Part shown: positions 9,717-18,365 of the stretch, one piece after another | Numbering within the stretch: the stretch's first letter is position 1 | How the letters are laid out: every line of letters starts with the position of its first letter | Source: WJJR01 sp964440935 | Lineage (GTDB): Bacteria > Zixibacteria > MSB-5A5 > WJJR01 | Length of the DNA stretch: 64,000 bases | Assembly (NCBI GenBank): GCA_964440935.1 | Contig: CAYTTY010000015.1 | Span: forward strand, 8,529 to 72,528 | Reading direction: 5' to 3' | Notes under the pieces: generated by a model | Database searches by the model: none | What the model was told of the DNA's origin: nothing | What the model saw: the letters and a program-made list of their open reading frames with translations, nothing else | Program-made: the position numbers and the translations under genes

Positions 9717-11021
9717 ATGCACGGCATCCTGACCATCTTCCTTAAAGAGACCCGCGACATCCTCCGCGACCGCCGATCGGTTGTGTCGATGGTGCTAGTG
9801 CCCATTCTGTTTTACCCGATCATCTCGATGGGATTGGGATCGCTGATTTCCTCCCAAGTGGAGAAGACGCGTGCAGACCGGCAGCCGGTCGCCGTGCTAG
9901 CCGCCGGATCGGAGACGTCCCTCCTCAACAGTCTATCGGAACAAGACAAGATCGAGGTGATCCCGTCCGACTCACTCAGAGGTGTACTTCAAACACTGAA
10001 TGTGGAAGAATCTCTCTTCGATGATCGTGTGATCGCACAACTTGCCGATGGGGAATTCAAGAGCGTCCCCGACTCTATTCGGGTGAGCGTGTATTACGAG
10101 TTGATTGCGAAAGAATGGGTACGCGCAGTTGTCGAGTTTCCCACGGTTCTCTCGAATGGTCCAAGCACCAGCGATAGCGTATTGATTCGGTTGTATACGG
10201 ATCGGGAGGATCTGCCGTCGGAAATAACCGGAAACCACATCGAAACCTGGCTGGAGGGTGTACGCGATTCGCTTGTCTTCATGTCGCTGTCGGATTTGGG
10301 AGTCGACCGCAATGTGTTGGCACCGATTGCCTGGTCGTCACACGACGTCGCGCCAAAACAGAAGAAATCCGGAAAGATTCTGGCCTTATTCCTGCCATAC
10401 TTCCTGATTATCCTGACCATGAGCGGCGGCATGTATCCCGCCCTCGACATCACCGCCGGTGAAAAAGAACGCCAGACATTGGAGACATTGTTGATGGCAC
10501 CGGTGAGTCGCTCTGAGATTGCAATTGGAAAGTTCCTGACGGTGTTTCTCGCAGGGCTGGTGAGTATGATACTGGCCACCGTGTCGATGACCGTATTCTC
10601 ATCGTTCGGTGGTGCCGCGTTCTCGACTGGTGACGGTGAATTGCCGTTTTCATTGACAACGGAGACGGTGGCGTGGATCGCTCTGCTGATGATCCCAACC
10701 GCCATGCTGTTCGCGTCCATGCTCGTGGCGGTGTCGATCTCGGCGCGGTCATTCAAAGAGGGTCAAAGCTACGTGACACCGCTTTTGCTCATGGTCATCA
10801 TTCCCGCAATGATTACCTTCATCCCCGGAATCAATTTGAACTGGGCGTTGGCCATCGTCCCGGTGATCAATTTGTGTCTCGCCATGAAAGCTGTATTACT
10901 CGGCACACACGAGATTCCGTTGATCGTCGCCGTGTTCGCCACGACGGCGGTGTACGCCTCATTCATGTTGTTCGTAACCACACGGATTTTCGAACGGGAA
11001 TCCGTCTTGTTCCGGACATGA
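9717..11021 (+). CDS. ABC-2 type permease, NatB-like
   Basis: A 434-residue integral membrane protein of the ABC-2/NatB class. It has a cytoplasmic start (MHGILTIFLKETRDILRDRR), a first transmembrane helix near residues 23-44, a long extracytoplasmic loop to about 220, and five further helices in the C-terminal half. The motif GEKERQTLETLLMAPVSR, seen after the second helix, is diagnostic of NatB/ABC-2 permeases, which export sodium or drugs with a separate ATPase such as NatA. No ATPase gene precedes it; the upstream 360 bases are empty, so its partner must be encoded elsewhere. The ATG at 9717 follows a clear ribosome-binding site. The last codon overlaps the ATG of the DUF192 gene. Substrate unknown. 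Confidence 0.85.
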   Translation: MHGILTIFLKETRDILRDRRSVVSMVLVPILFYPIISMGLGSLISSQVEKTRADRQPVAVLAAGSETSLLNSLSEQDKIEVIPSDSLRGVLQTLNVEESLFDDRVIAQLADGEFKSVPDSIRVSVYYELIAKEWVRAVVEFPTVLSNGPSTSDSVLIRLYTDREDLPSEITGNHIETWLEGVRDSLVFMSLSDLGVDRNVLAPIAWSSHDVAPKQKKSGKILALFLPYFLIILTMSGGMYPALDITAGEKERQTLETLLMAPVSRSEIAIGKFLTVFLAGLVSMILATVSMTVFSSFGGAAFSTGDGELPFSLTTETVAWIALLMIPTAMLFASMLVAVSISARSFKEGQSYVTPLLLMVIIPAMITFIPGINLNWALAIVPVINLCLAMKAVLLGTHEIPLIVAVFATTAVYASFMLFVTTRIFERESVLFRT

Positions 11022-11386
11022 TCGTCATCAACACCAGCAAAGGCGACCGCGTGGTCGCCGACCGTGTGGTCTGGGCCGGAACCAGCGCTGAGCGACGCAA
11101 AGGGCTGCTGGGACGGACGGAGATGTCCTCGAATGACGGAATGTACATCACACCATGCGAGTGGATTCACACCTTCGGAATGAAATTCCCCATCGACGTC
11201 GCCTTCCCCGACAAACACGGACGCATTCTCCACGTGCATCATGCGCTGAAGCCGCGGCGCCTATCACGGCCCGTGCTGCGCGCCGACGGTGCACTCGAGT
11301 TGGCCGCCGGACGTTTGCGGGAAACGGACACAGAAGTCGGTGATGTGATCGCCTTCCAAGACGAAGAGGGTGATACGCCGTCTTAG
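11018..11386 (+). CDS. DUF192 family protein
   Basis: A 122-residue protein of the DUF192 fold, a small beta-rich domain found in bacteria and archaea with no settled function. Family features seen are the RRKGLLGRTEMSSNDGMYI region (about residues 25-43), the WIHTFGMKFPIDVAFPDKHG stretch in place of the common WMKNT.IPLDI motif, and the C-terminal GALELAAG segment. It starts with an ATG that overlaps the stop codon of the permease (ATGA), so the two are probably translated together. Most DUF192 proteins carry a signal peptide; this one does not, so it is probably cytoplasmic. Longer in-frame starts inside the permease gene exist but are implausible. Confidence 0.8.
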   Translation: MIVINTSKGDRVVADRVVWAGTSAERRKGLLGRTEMSSNDGMYITPCEWIHTFGMKFPIDVAFPDKHGRILHVHHALKPRRLSRPVLRADGALELAAGRLRETDTEVGDVIAFQDEEGDTPS

Positions 11387-11399
11387 ACGCATCACCCTC
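11366..11399 (+). terminator. Possible weak terminator hairpin after the DUF192 gene
   Basis: Inverted repeat GAGGGTGAT (11366-11374) and ATCACCCTC (11391-11399) enclose the DUF192 stop codon, with a T-rich but interrupted stretch downstream. It sits between convergent genes, so it could end transcription from either side. The lack of a clean T-run keeps this tentative. Confidence 0.35.
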
Positions 11400-11425
11400 T
11401 CGTGATTCTGTATTTACTCCACTAC

Positions 11426-12304
11426 TTAGTTTAACAAAAGCTGCTGTGCCAGGACCCGTCCACGCCGGGTGTCAAGCGCGCCGAGAATATCGATAACCTC
11501 CCCCGGCACCAGATCATCCAGATTCAACGTCAGCCCCTGCGGGTCGAGGATGTCGGTCTCCGGGCCAATGTCCACGACGATCGTCTCGTCGGATCCGGGC
11601 AAATCAATGATCAGTTGTCCTTGGGCTTCATCAAACGTTACGATTTCCGCGCCCATCACCTCGACCGATTCCAACGAATCCACCGTCGCATCGACAAACA
11701 CCTGCGGACGCATGATGTACATGCCGTTACCGGTTTGCACCACCTGAATCGAGTTCTCGGCGTCCAGATCAAGACTCACAACCGTAAACGCATCGGTCGT
11801 GACGATCACATCGCCCTGCGAATTCAGATCGACCTTCCCGTTGGCGACGAGCTGAATGTCATCCTCCATGATCTCGGTGCCATCGTCCATCACGAACTTC
11901 GGCTCGCTGACATACAAACGAATCTTGTGATAATTTCCGGCCGGTGCTTGCGTCACCGCCAGCACACGCGAAATCGAATCGAGCGCGAGCAGGTTCATGC
12001 GGACCGGTTCATCGAGTGCCAGCACACCGACTGTGTCGTCATCGACGTCGGTTGTGTCATTCTCGACATCAGTAGTGTCATCATCGGCATCGTCTTCACC
12101 AATCAGACGAATTGAATTGACCGTCAGCCAGACTTCGCTCAGATCATCGATCGGCGCATCGTGCATGAGCAAAATCAATCCGCCTTTGCTGAGCTGGCCG
12201 GGATCGGTGACGTTCGTTGATGAATCATCGTCGCTGCAACCGACTGCAAACAGGGCGACCGCCGCGAGCACGGCGATAATCCGTACAAGATTGGATATGC
12301 GCAT
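11426..12304 (-). CDS. DUF4382 domain lipoprotein
   Basis: A 292-residue secreted lipoprotein. The N-terminus is a lipoprotein signal peptide with the lipobox LFAVGC, so Cys23 should be lipidated. The mature part matches DUF4382: it opens with GGLILLMHDAPIDDLSEVWLTVNSI, and later has the LLALDS, APAGNYHKIRLYVS and GNGMYIMRPQVFVDA segments. An Asp/Thr-rich low-complexity insert (about residues 75-95, repeated DDTTDVEND-like units) interrupts the first half. DUF4382 proteins are envelope-associated with no proven activity. The ATG has a ribosome-binding site (GGAGGAAT on the minus strand). A palindrome separates it from the tadC remnant upstream, so it is probably transcribed alone. Confidence 0.85.
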   Translation of the reverse strand: MRISNLVRIIAVLAAVALFAVGCSDDDSSTNVTDPGQLSKGGLILLMHDAPIDDLSEVWLTVNSIRLIGEDDADDDTTDVENDTTDVDDDTVGVLALDEPVRMNLLALDSISRVLAVTQAPAGNYHKIRLYVSEPKFVMDDGTEIMEDDIQLVANGKVDLNSQGDVIVTTDAFTVVSLDLDAENSIQVVQTGNGMYIMRPQVFVDATVDSLESVEVMGAEIVTFDEAQGQLIIDLPGSDETIVVDIGPETDILDPQGLTLNLDDLVPGEVIDILGALDTRRGRVLAQQLLLN

Positions 12305-12360
12305 TGTCTATTCCTCCTCCATCGGAGAGTGGTGAGTACGTGCAACTGATACGCTAGAAA

Positions 12361-12376
12361 TGTCGGCATGCCGACA
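12361..12376 (-). terminator. 16-base palindrome, possible terminator or operator
   Basis: A perfect palindrome TGTCGGCATGCCGACA lies just past the stop of the tadC remnant and 57 bases before the DUF4382 gene. On the minus strand it is followed by TTTCT, which would make a short intrinsic terminator for the tad genes. A dimeric regulator site for the lipoprotein gene is the alternative. Confidence 0.4.
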
Positions 12377-12384
12377 GTGGATTT

Positions 12385-12924
12385 CTACTGCATTCCCATG
12401 AGGCTCCTGTAAAAGCGAATGGCCGCCGGCCCCAAGAGCACCACCAGCAATTCCGGGAAGATGAAGAAGATTAACGGAAACAATAACTTAACCGGCATCT
12501 TCTGGGCGTGTTCCATTGCCCGTTGGCGACGTTTGGTGCGCAAAATGTCGGCCTGCACCCGCAGCACATCGGCAATGCTTGTACCCAGACGGTCCGACTG
12601 CATCAGCACCGTGGCCAGCGATCGTAACTCATCGACGCCCGTGCGCAACGCCAGGTTGCGAAACGCCTCCGACCGGCTGAATCCCAAAAAGATCTCCTGA
12701 TTGAGCACATTCATTTCCGTTGCCAGCTCCGGGTACGTATTGCGCATTTCACGCGAAATGCGCTGAATCGCCGCATTCAAACTGAGTCCCGCCTCAACAC
12801 ACACGATGATCAAATCGAGCACACTCGGAATCGCGCGCCGGATGTTTTCGCGCCGTGTCTTGACACGGTCATTGATGATGAGTTTGGGAACGGCAAATCC
12901 AAACAGTGCGGCACCGAGCCCTTG
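12385..12924 (-). pseudogene. tadC: Truncated tadC (type II secretion F-domain protein of a Tad pilus)
   Basis: TadC is an inner-membrane platform protein of Tad/Flp pilus assembly, normally about 300 residues. Here about 179 codons remain. The frame opens directly after a TGA at 12925-12927 and reads QGLGAALFGFAVPKLIINDR, then the F-domain signature IPSVLDLIIVCVEAGLSLNA, the coupled helices ending in GTSIADVLRVQADILRTKRR, and a C-terminal membrane segment (LLFPLIFFIFPELLVVLLGP). The first 100 or so residues, with the first membrane helices, are missing. A GTG at 12822 could start a 145-residue product, but it falls inside the conserved domain. The cut coincides with the beginning of an unrelated fragment on the other strand, so this is a rearrangement or assembly breakpoint, not a natural small gene. 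No other tad gene is in the window. Confidence 0.8.
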
Positions 12925-13064
12925 TCAAAGTGGGCGACGCGGCGATTGTTGAGGCGCTGGTCACCAATGCGGCCGGTGACGGCCTCTCCGGTGAGTTGGT
13001 GCAGTTCACCGTCACACCAAGCGCCGGCGGATCGTTCGACGCGTCATTTTACGAAACGGGCAAT
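12906..13064 (+). pseudogene. Fragment of a Big-1/invasin-type Ig-like domain
   Basis: In the frame starting at 12906 the translation shows an isolated bacterial Ig-like stretch: VGDAAIVEALVTNAAGDGLS, continuing GELVQFTVTPSAGGSFDAS. This is the typical strand pattern of a Big-1 domain (VTD..GNPVSG..VTF...GGSF). Such domains occur in tandem in large secreted adhesins. Here there is neither a signal peptide nor a second domain, and homology seems to end near 13064, after which the ATPase frame takes over one base out of phase. It is sandwiched between the cut tadC and the ATPase. Domain assignment comes from pattern alone, over about 50 residues. Confidence 0.55.
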
Positions 13065-13092
13065 CTGGGTATTGTCGCCGGCGTCGAACGGA

Positions 13093-14352
13093 TTGGAGAT
13101 TCCGGCCAATCCGCGCGACATCACCGATGTGAAGCTGGACCCCGGCTTCTTGCATGGGCTGGCGCTCAAGAACCTGTATCTCAGCGGGCATTCGACGGCC
13201 GATGACATCGCCGAGCGCATGGCGTTGCCGTTGGGGCCGACGCTGGAGATTCTCGATGCGCTGCGTCGCGAACGGTTGACCGAGATTCTGGGCAGTGACA
13301 GCCAGTCGCTGGACGGGTATCGCTATTCGCTCACCAATTCCGGTTTGGAACGTGCCGCAGTGACCCTCGAACAAAACGGTTACGCCGGTCCGACGCCGGT
13401 GACGCTGGCCGAATACGTCGACATGGTGAAGCGTCAGTCGGTGCGCGAGTTGCATATTACGCGCGAGGCGATCGAGTCGAGCCTGTCCCCGCTGGTATTG
13501 AAACAAGAAACGCTCGACCTCATCGGCCAGGCGGTCACCTCCGAGCGCGCCGTGCTGCTCTACGGCGAATCGGGCAACGGCAAGACGACGGCGTCGGAAT
13601 GTTTGCGTCACGCGCTCGAGGGTCATATTCTCATTCCACACGCAGTCGAAGTGCAGCGGCAGGCCATTCAGTTGTTTGATCCGGCCTCGCATGAAGTCCT
13701 GCCCGATCCGGCGCTCGACGATACCAGCGTCCGCCCCGATGTTGACCGTCGCTGGCTGCGCATTCGCCGGCCGGTGGTGGCGGCGGCCGGGGAACTGGCG
13801 GCGCATCATCTCGAACTGATTCGCGATGATCTCAGCAAAACGTATGAAGCGCCGATTCAGATGAAGGCGAACGGCGGCCTGATGGTGATCGATGATTTCG
13901 GACGCCAGCGGCTGGATGCCGCCTATCTGCTGAATCGCTGGATTGTTCCGCTCGAACAGGGAATCGATACGCTCTCTCTCAGCAACGGTGCGCGATTTGA
14001 AGTGCCGTTCGACGTCATGCCGTTGTTCCTGTCGAACAAGGACCCCCGAGAACTCGCCGATGAAGCGTTCCTGCGTCGTATCCGCTACAAGATCGAAATC
14101 CCCGGTCCCACGCCCGCCCTGTTCGTCGCCATTCTCCGCCAGGAATGCGAACGCAACAATGTGTCGTATGATGAATCCGCGGTTCAGCATTTGGTTGATG
14201 AGTACTTCACGAAACCGAATCGCGAAATGCGCGGCTGTCATCCCCGGGATTTGGTCGAAGCTATTGCCGATGCGTCTAACTATCGAGGCACACCGCGCGT
14301 CCTAAACCCCGACACGATCGCAAGCGCCGCCGCGAGTTATTTCGTCGACTGA
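13093..14352 (+). CDS. AAA-family ATPase with N-terminal winged-helix-like region (probably 5'-truncated)
   Basis: A P-loop ATPase. Recognisable sequence begins near NGLEIPANPRDITDVKLDPG (13087) and runs to the stop at 14352. Residues about 20-110 look like a winged-helix region (STADDIAERMALPLGPTLEI and later YRYSLTNSGLERAAVTLEQN). The ATPase core has Walker A GESGNGKTT, Walker B GGLMVIDDFG, a sensor-like PLFLSNKDP and an arginine-rich FLRRIRYKIEI segment. It resembles ATP-binding proteins found beside pilus or secretion genes in several phyla; the exact role is unknown. The open frame extends upstream to 12922, but that part is the Ig-like fragment read out of frame, so I place the likely start at TTG 13093 or GTG 13129, or regard the true N-terminus as lost at the junction. 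A long antisense open frame here is a shadow. Confidence 0.7.
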   Translation: MEIPANPRDITDVKLDPGFLHGLALKNLYLSGHSTADDIAERMALPLGPTLEILDALRRERLTEILGSDSQSLDGYRYSLTNSGLERAAVTLEQNGYAGPTPVTLAEYVDMVKRQSVRELHITREAIESSLSPLVLKQETLDLIGQAVTSERAVLLYGESGNGKTTASECLRHALEGHILIPHAVEVQRQAIQLFDPASHEVLPDPALDDTSVRPDVDRRWLRIRRPVVAAAGELAAHHLELIRDDLSKTYEAPIQMKANGGLMVIDDFGRQRLDAAYLLNRWIVPLEQGIDTLSLSNGARFEVPFDVMPLFLSNKDPRELADEAFLRRIRYKIEIPGPTPALFVAILRQECERNNVSYDESAVQHLVDEYFTKPNREMRGCHPRDLVEAIADASNYRGTPRVLNPDTIASAAASYFVD

Positions 14353-14504
14353 TCCACCGAGACAATTCTGTCCGACTCCCGTGAGCGGCGAAACAACATC
14401 GTCGGCGAGTCCGCCTTCAGGCAACGACGTACTCCTGGTCGTGAAGAATCATTGCATCCCGCGATGCATTGACATTACCCTTCCCCTCAACACGGAGGGT
14501 CATC

Positions 14505-15566
14505 ATGTCCACATTATCACGCCGTCGCTTCTTAAGCACAACGGGCGCCGCTGTTGTTGGTTGGCCGCTATTGGCCAAATCGGAGGGCCACGCTCAGCCA
14601 GCATCGGGCACGGCAACGGGTACACGTCCTGTGCGTGTCATCTCGTCAGCCAATGGGCGGGAGGCGACACGTACCGCCTACGAGATGATCACGGCCGGCC
14701 GCGATCCGCTCGATGCTGTCATTGCGGGTGTTAACATCGTCGAAGATGATCCCGAGGACACCTCGGTGGGTCTGGGTGGTTTGCCCAACGAAGACGGTGT
14801 TGTCGAGCTGGATGCGGCGGTCATGCACGGCCCCACGCATCGCGCCGGTGCCGTCGCATCGTTGCAAAGCATCCGCAATCCGTCGAAAGTCGCCAAACTG
14901 GTGATGGAACAGACCGATCATGTGTTATTGGTCGGTGAGGGTGCGCTTCGCTTCGCACGGGCACATGGATTCACCGAAGAGGACTTGCTGACCGACAAAG
15001 CCCGTGGCATCTGGCTTTACTGGAAACAGTCGCTCTCCGAACGCGACGACTGGCTGACGCCGCCCGACAGTGTGCTCGACCCGGATGTGGCCGAATTCTT
15101 CAACCGTCCGACCGGAACGATTCATTGTGCCGGCATCAACACCGCCGGTGACATGTCGTGTGTCACAACGACCAGCGGACTGTCGTTCAAGATTCCGGGA
15201 CGGGTCGGTGATTCACCGATCATCGGCGCCGGCCTGTATGTCGACAACGCCATCGGTTCATGCGGCAGCACCGGGCGCGGGGAAGCCAATTTGCAAAACC
15301 TGTGTAGCTTTGCGGCGGTCGAGTTGATGCGCAACGGGATGTCGCCCAAAGATGCGGGCATCGAGATACTGCGGCGTGTTGTTGCCCACACAACAGAAAA
15401 GCATCTATTGCGTGACGATGGCTCGCCCAATTTCGGCCTGAAGTTCTATTTGCTTTCGAAGGACGGTGGTTATGCCGGCGTATCGATGTGGGGTCCCGCG
15501 AAGTACTCGGTCACCGACGACCACGGCACGCGTCACGAGGACTGCGCCGTGTTGTATGAGAGGTAG
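14505..15566 (+). CDS. Glycosylasparaginase-type N-terminal nucleophile hydrolase, Tat-exported
   Basis: A 353-residue member of the N4-(beta-N-acetylglucosaminyl)-L-asparaginase/isoaspartyl peptidase family (Ntn hydrolases, MEROPS T2). These proenzymes cleave themselves before a threonine that becomes the nucleophile. The start at ATG 14505 is fixed by a ribosome-binding site (GGAGGG, 14494-14499) and by a twin-arginine signal (SRRRFLSTTGAAVVG). Family hallmarks are DAVIAGVNIVEDDPEDTSVGLG near 80-100, the likely cleavage site TGTIHCAGINTAG near 203 (Thr in GTIHC as nucleophile), CVTTTSGLSFKIPGRVGDSP, and the substrate loop SCGSTGRGEANL. Export suggests scavenging of glycoasparagine or beta-aspartyl peptides outside the cytoplasm. 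It is convergent with the redox operon; only 16 bases separate the stops. Confidence 0.88.
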   Translation: MSTLSRRRFLSTTGAAVVGWPLLAKSEGHAQPASGTATGTRPVRVISSANGREATRTAYEMITAGRDPLDAVIAGVNIVEDDPEDTSVGLGGLPNEDGVVELDAAVMHGPTHRAGAVASLQSIRNPSKVAKLVMEQTDHVLLVGEGALRFARAHGFTEEDLLTDKARGIWLYWKQSLSERDDWLTPPDSVLDPDVAEFFNRPTGTIHCAGINTAGDMSCVTTTSGLSFKIPGRVGDSPIIGAGLYVDNAIGSCGSTGRGEANLQNLCSFAAVELMRNGMSPKDAGIEILRRVVAHTTEKHLLRDDGSPNFGLKFYLLSKDGGYAGVSMWGPAKYSVTDDHGTRHEDCAVLYER

Positions 15567-15582
15567 CAGTACTCTCAGCGCA

Positions 15583-16842
15583 TCACGCGAGTTCCAAATG
15601 GCGTGACGCCTCCAGCAAGCGATCCCGTACCGGCAGATCGAACTGGCATCCCGACGTGCACGGCCCGTCGCAGTCGACACACGCGTATGGACGATGTGCG
15701 GTCGGCAATTCGCGGTATTCCCTCAGCGCTTTCAGATGCTCACCGTACGATGCAAAATACATGTCATAACGGAGTATGTTCGCAATAGCGACACCGTGCG
15801 GACACTGCGCCTGGCAGTCGCCGCAACCGGTCCGGCAGTAGTTCGACCAGACCGAGGTGGCATAGGCATCGAGAACCTTTTTGTCGATGGATGAAAAGCG
15901 CTTGCCCGATGCCGAGGCATACTCCTCGACCTGTGACGTGTTCCTCATCGTCACGACAAGACCGTTCACTTCCGGATGTGAGAACACCCACTTGAAGGCC
16001 GCCTCGGCGAGCGACGTCTCGCCCGTTTGGAACTTCGAGAGGTCTTCCTCCCGCGCGCCCGCCAGTGTTTTCATCGCAACCACACCGACGTCGTGTTCTT
16101 TGGCCTTTTTTAACACCTCCGTCAGGCGCGGGTGGTCCATGAAGTTGAACGCCGTCATGATCATCGCGAAGTGACCTGACTCGATCGCGGTGATCAGCAG
16201 ATCGGCAAAGTTGTTGGGGCCATGCGAGGAGACACCCAGATACCGGACCTTTCCCTGTTCGATCAACTTCGACGTGGCCGACAGCATATTGGAGTCGAGC
16301 AGCCGTGCTTTATCGTTTTCACGTTCGCCGATGGCGTGTACGAGCAGAAAGTCGACATAGTCGCTTTGAATACGTTTCAGCGTCCCTTCGACCGCCGCGA
16401 TCACCTCTGACTCGGGTACACCCGCATCGAGGTGCACACCGTACCGTCCCTTTTCGCAAATCTTGGTGGTGACAATCGCCTTCTGGCGCTTGCTGGAATC
16501 CGCCAGCACTCGTCCCAGCGTCGACTCCGAGCCGCCGTTGCCGTAATCGGGTGCCGTGTCGAAGTAATTGATACCGACGTCGAGCGCGCGGTCGACCACA
16601 TACGGATTGTCCAGCGCCCCACAGCCCATCGAGATATCCGACATCCGCAGCTCGGTTGTGCCGATCGTGTTGTACTTCTTGATGAGTCCCGCCTGCGTTT
16701 CCGGTGTTGTCTGCGAGGTATCAACATCCTCGGCACTTTGCTTCGTTGAGTCCGATTCGGACGCCTGGCAACTGGTGATCCCGGTGCTGAATACCGCCCC
16801 CGCCCCGATGCCAAGGTGACCAATGAAATCCCGGCGTTTCAT
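15583..16842 (-). CDS. Aldo/keto reductase with C-terminal 4Fe-4S ferredoxin region, Tat-type signal
   Basis: A 419-residue oxidoreductase. ATG 16842 is chosen because AGGAGG lies just upstream and the protein then opens with a Tat-like signal (MKRRDFIGHLGIGAGAVFS) ending in GITSC, a possible lipobox. The AKR barrel shows the tetrad: Asp and Tyr in FDTAPDYGNG, Lys in IVTTKI, His in FLLVHAI. The C-terminal part carries CRTGCGDCQAQCPHG and then CVDCDGPCTSGC, binding one or more Fe-S clusters, as in the AKR-ferredoxin family. It overlaps the polyferredoxin gene by four bases and is the last gene of the four-gene redox operon, so electrons probably pass between the two proteins at or outside the membrane. 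Substrate unknown; a cytoplasmic location is possible if the signal is not used. Confidence 0.86.
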   Translation of the reverse strand: MKRRDFIGHLGIGAGAVFSTGITSCQASESDSTKQSAEDVDTSQTTPETQAGLIKKYNTIGTTELRMSDISMGCGALDNPYVVDRALDVGINYFDTAPDYGNGGSESTLGRVLADSSKRQKAIVTTKICEKGRYGVHLDAGVPESEVIAAVEGTLKRIQSDYVDFLLVHAIGERENDKARLLDSNMLSATSKLIEQGKVRYLGVSSHGPNNFADLLITAIESGHFAMIMTAFNFMDHPRLTEVLKKAKEHDVGVVAMKTLAGAREEDLSKFQTGETSLAEAAFKWVFSHPEVNGLVVTMRNTSQVEEYASASGKRFSSIDKKVLDAYATSVWSNYCRTGCGDCQAQCPHGVAIANILRYDMYFASYGEHLKALREYRELPTAHRPYACVDCDGPCTSGCQFDLPVRDRLLEASRHLELA

Positions 16843-18365
16843 GACGCCCTCCTGCGTTGCTGCTCTGTATCCAAAATCATCATGTTCTTTCTGGAACGGC
16901 TTTCGCCAACGGACGTTACATAAATCGCACGCTTGTCCACAACCGGACATTCGTGCTCACAAATACCACAACCGATGCACAACTCCGGGACCACACGGGG
17001 CCGCTTCAACCTCACGGTTCGATTTCCCTCCTGAACAACCACCTCGTCAGTCTCAATCGCCTTCGGCGAGGTCGGGCAGACCTCCTGGCACACCACGCAC
17101 GGACGATTCATCGCCCACGGCAGACACCGTCCGCGATCGAAGAAGGCGGTACCCAAAACGATGGGATCGCCGTTGTAGTCCCCACGTCCCAACTTGCGGT
17201 CGAGTGTGATCTTGTCAATTGCACCGGTTGGGCACACTTCACTGCACAGAACACAATTCAACTCACAATAGCCGATGCGATTGTTGAGTATCGGTGTCCA
17301 AAATCCCTCAAACCCGCCTTCGGTCATCGCCGGTTGCAGAACGTTGGTCGGACACACATGCATACATTCTTCGCACTTGATGCAACGGGCAAGAAACTCG
17401 TCTTCGGGTTGCGATCCGGGAGGACGGATCAGTTGAGCGCGCGGGGTGTCGGCCGACGTTGTCGGTGTGCGTAAGAACAATGGAACCGCCAAACCCGCAA
17501 GAAGGCCGCCCACCACTTCACGTCGCGTGATCGAGGGTGACGCAACCGGCTCACTGATATCCTCTTTATTGCCGGTCATCCCAAAGGTCAGTGCATCGGG
17601 CGGACATGTTTCCAGGCAGTTAAACAAAAGCATACACTCCGATTTGCGCAGTTGCCAGTCGGGATCGGCACCCGCCTGGCATTGCGCCGTACAAAGTTCG
17701 CAGTCGGTGCAGGTTGGTTGGGTGCGGCGAATATGGACAATCGACCAGCGTGACAGCAACCCTAACAACGCCCCCAATGGACACAACAGTTTGCACCAGA
17801 GCCGTGGACGAAGGTAAGCCGCAACCAAAATCGCCAATAGCAGCAGGACAGCGATCCACCCCAATTCAAATCCACGCGCTCCGACAAAGAGCAGACCGGA
17901 CCCGGCATCGATGGCGGGAAACACCGATGTCGTCAGCGCTCGGGTCATCAAGACAATCGGATCGAGCAGACCGATTTGCAGGATACCGAAGATCGCCATA
18001 ACCAGAAACGCGATCAGGATCAGGTACTTCAGCCGGTAGATCCTCTGATACCGATTGATCCTCATATCCCGCTTCAGTGTCGACTTGCGAAGCTTGGCCG
18101 TCCAATCCTGCGCCGTTCCCAGGGGACACAACCAGCCGCAGTAAAACCGCCCCAGAAAAATGGTGAGAACGATAATCGGAATCGCCAACCAGAGGGCCCG
18201 ATACAGTGTCCCGGTAGACAATGCGGTTGAAACAGCGACCAGCGGATCGGTGTCAAGGAACAGACGCACCGGATAACCAGCCATGCGATCATACGTGGTC
18301 ATCACCAACAGGAAGATGAATAACCCGAAGAACACCGTCTGGTAGATGCCGCGTACCCGTTGCAT
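16839..18365 (-). CDS. Membrane polyferredoxin, NapH-NapG-like fusion
   Basis: A 508-residue membrane iron-sulfur protein. The N-terminal half (about 1-270) resembles NapH/MauN/YccM: four hydrophobic segments, with CGWLCPLGTAQDW after the second and LWCKLLCPLGALLG after the fourth, then soluble Cys motifs CTDCELCTAQC and CMLLFNCLETCP. Near 272-300 there is an internal Tat-like segment (SITRREVVGGLLAGLAVPLF). The C-terminal part resembles NapG, with CIKCEECMHVCP, CVLCSEVCP, CVVCQEVCP and CIGCGICEHECP, enough for about four more 4Fe-4S clusters. The two halves look like a fusion of NapH-like and NapG-like proteins, which are normally separate quinol-oxidising electron carriers. No Nap catalytic subunit is nearby. 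It is coupled to DUF362 upstream (TGATG) and to the reductase downstream (ATGA). Confidence 0.87.
   Translation of the reverse strand: MQRVRGIYQTVFFGLFIFLLVMTTYDRMAGYPVRLFLDTDPLVAVSTALSTGTLYRALWLAIPIIVLTIFLGRFYCGWLCPLGTAQDWTAKLRKSTLKRDMRINRYQRIYRLKYLILIAFLVMAIFGILQIGLLDPIVLMTRALTTSVFPAIDAGSGLLFVGARGFELGWIAVLLLLAILVAAYLRPRLWCKLLCPLGALLGLLSRWSIVHIRRTQPTCTDCELCTAQCQAGADPDWQLRKSECMLLFNCLETCPPDALTFGMTGNKEDISEPVASPSITRREVVGGLLAGLAVPLFLRTPTTSADTPRAQLIRPPGSQPEDEFLARCIKCEECMHVCPTNVLQPAMTEGGFEGFWTPILNNRIGYCELNCVLCSEVCPTGAIDKITLDRKLGRGDYNGDPIVLGTAFFDRGRCLPWAMNRPCVVCQEVCPTSPKAIETDEVVVQEGNRTVRLKRPRVVPELCIGCGICEHECPVVDKRAIYVTSVGESRSRKNMMILDTEQQRRRAS

Noticed and set aside
12361..12376. Reading the TGTCGGCATGCCGACA palindrome as a regulator operator
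   Set aside because: Possible, but its place just after the tadC stop and the following TTTCT fit a weak terminator better; no second copy was seen upstream of other genes.
13012..14241. A 409-codon open frame on the minus strand opposite the AAA ATPase
   Set aside because: The plus strand carries Walker A and B motifs and coherent domain sequence; the minus frame is Arg/Gln-rich and matches nothing I know.
16843..16950. 36-codon N-terminal extension of the aldo/keto reductase
   Set aside because: It lies inside the upstream polyferredoxin gene, has no signal character, and a good ribosome-binding site precedes the internal ATG at 16842.
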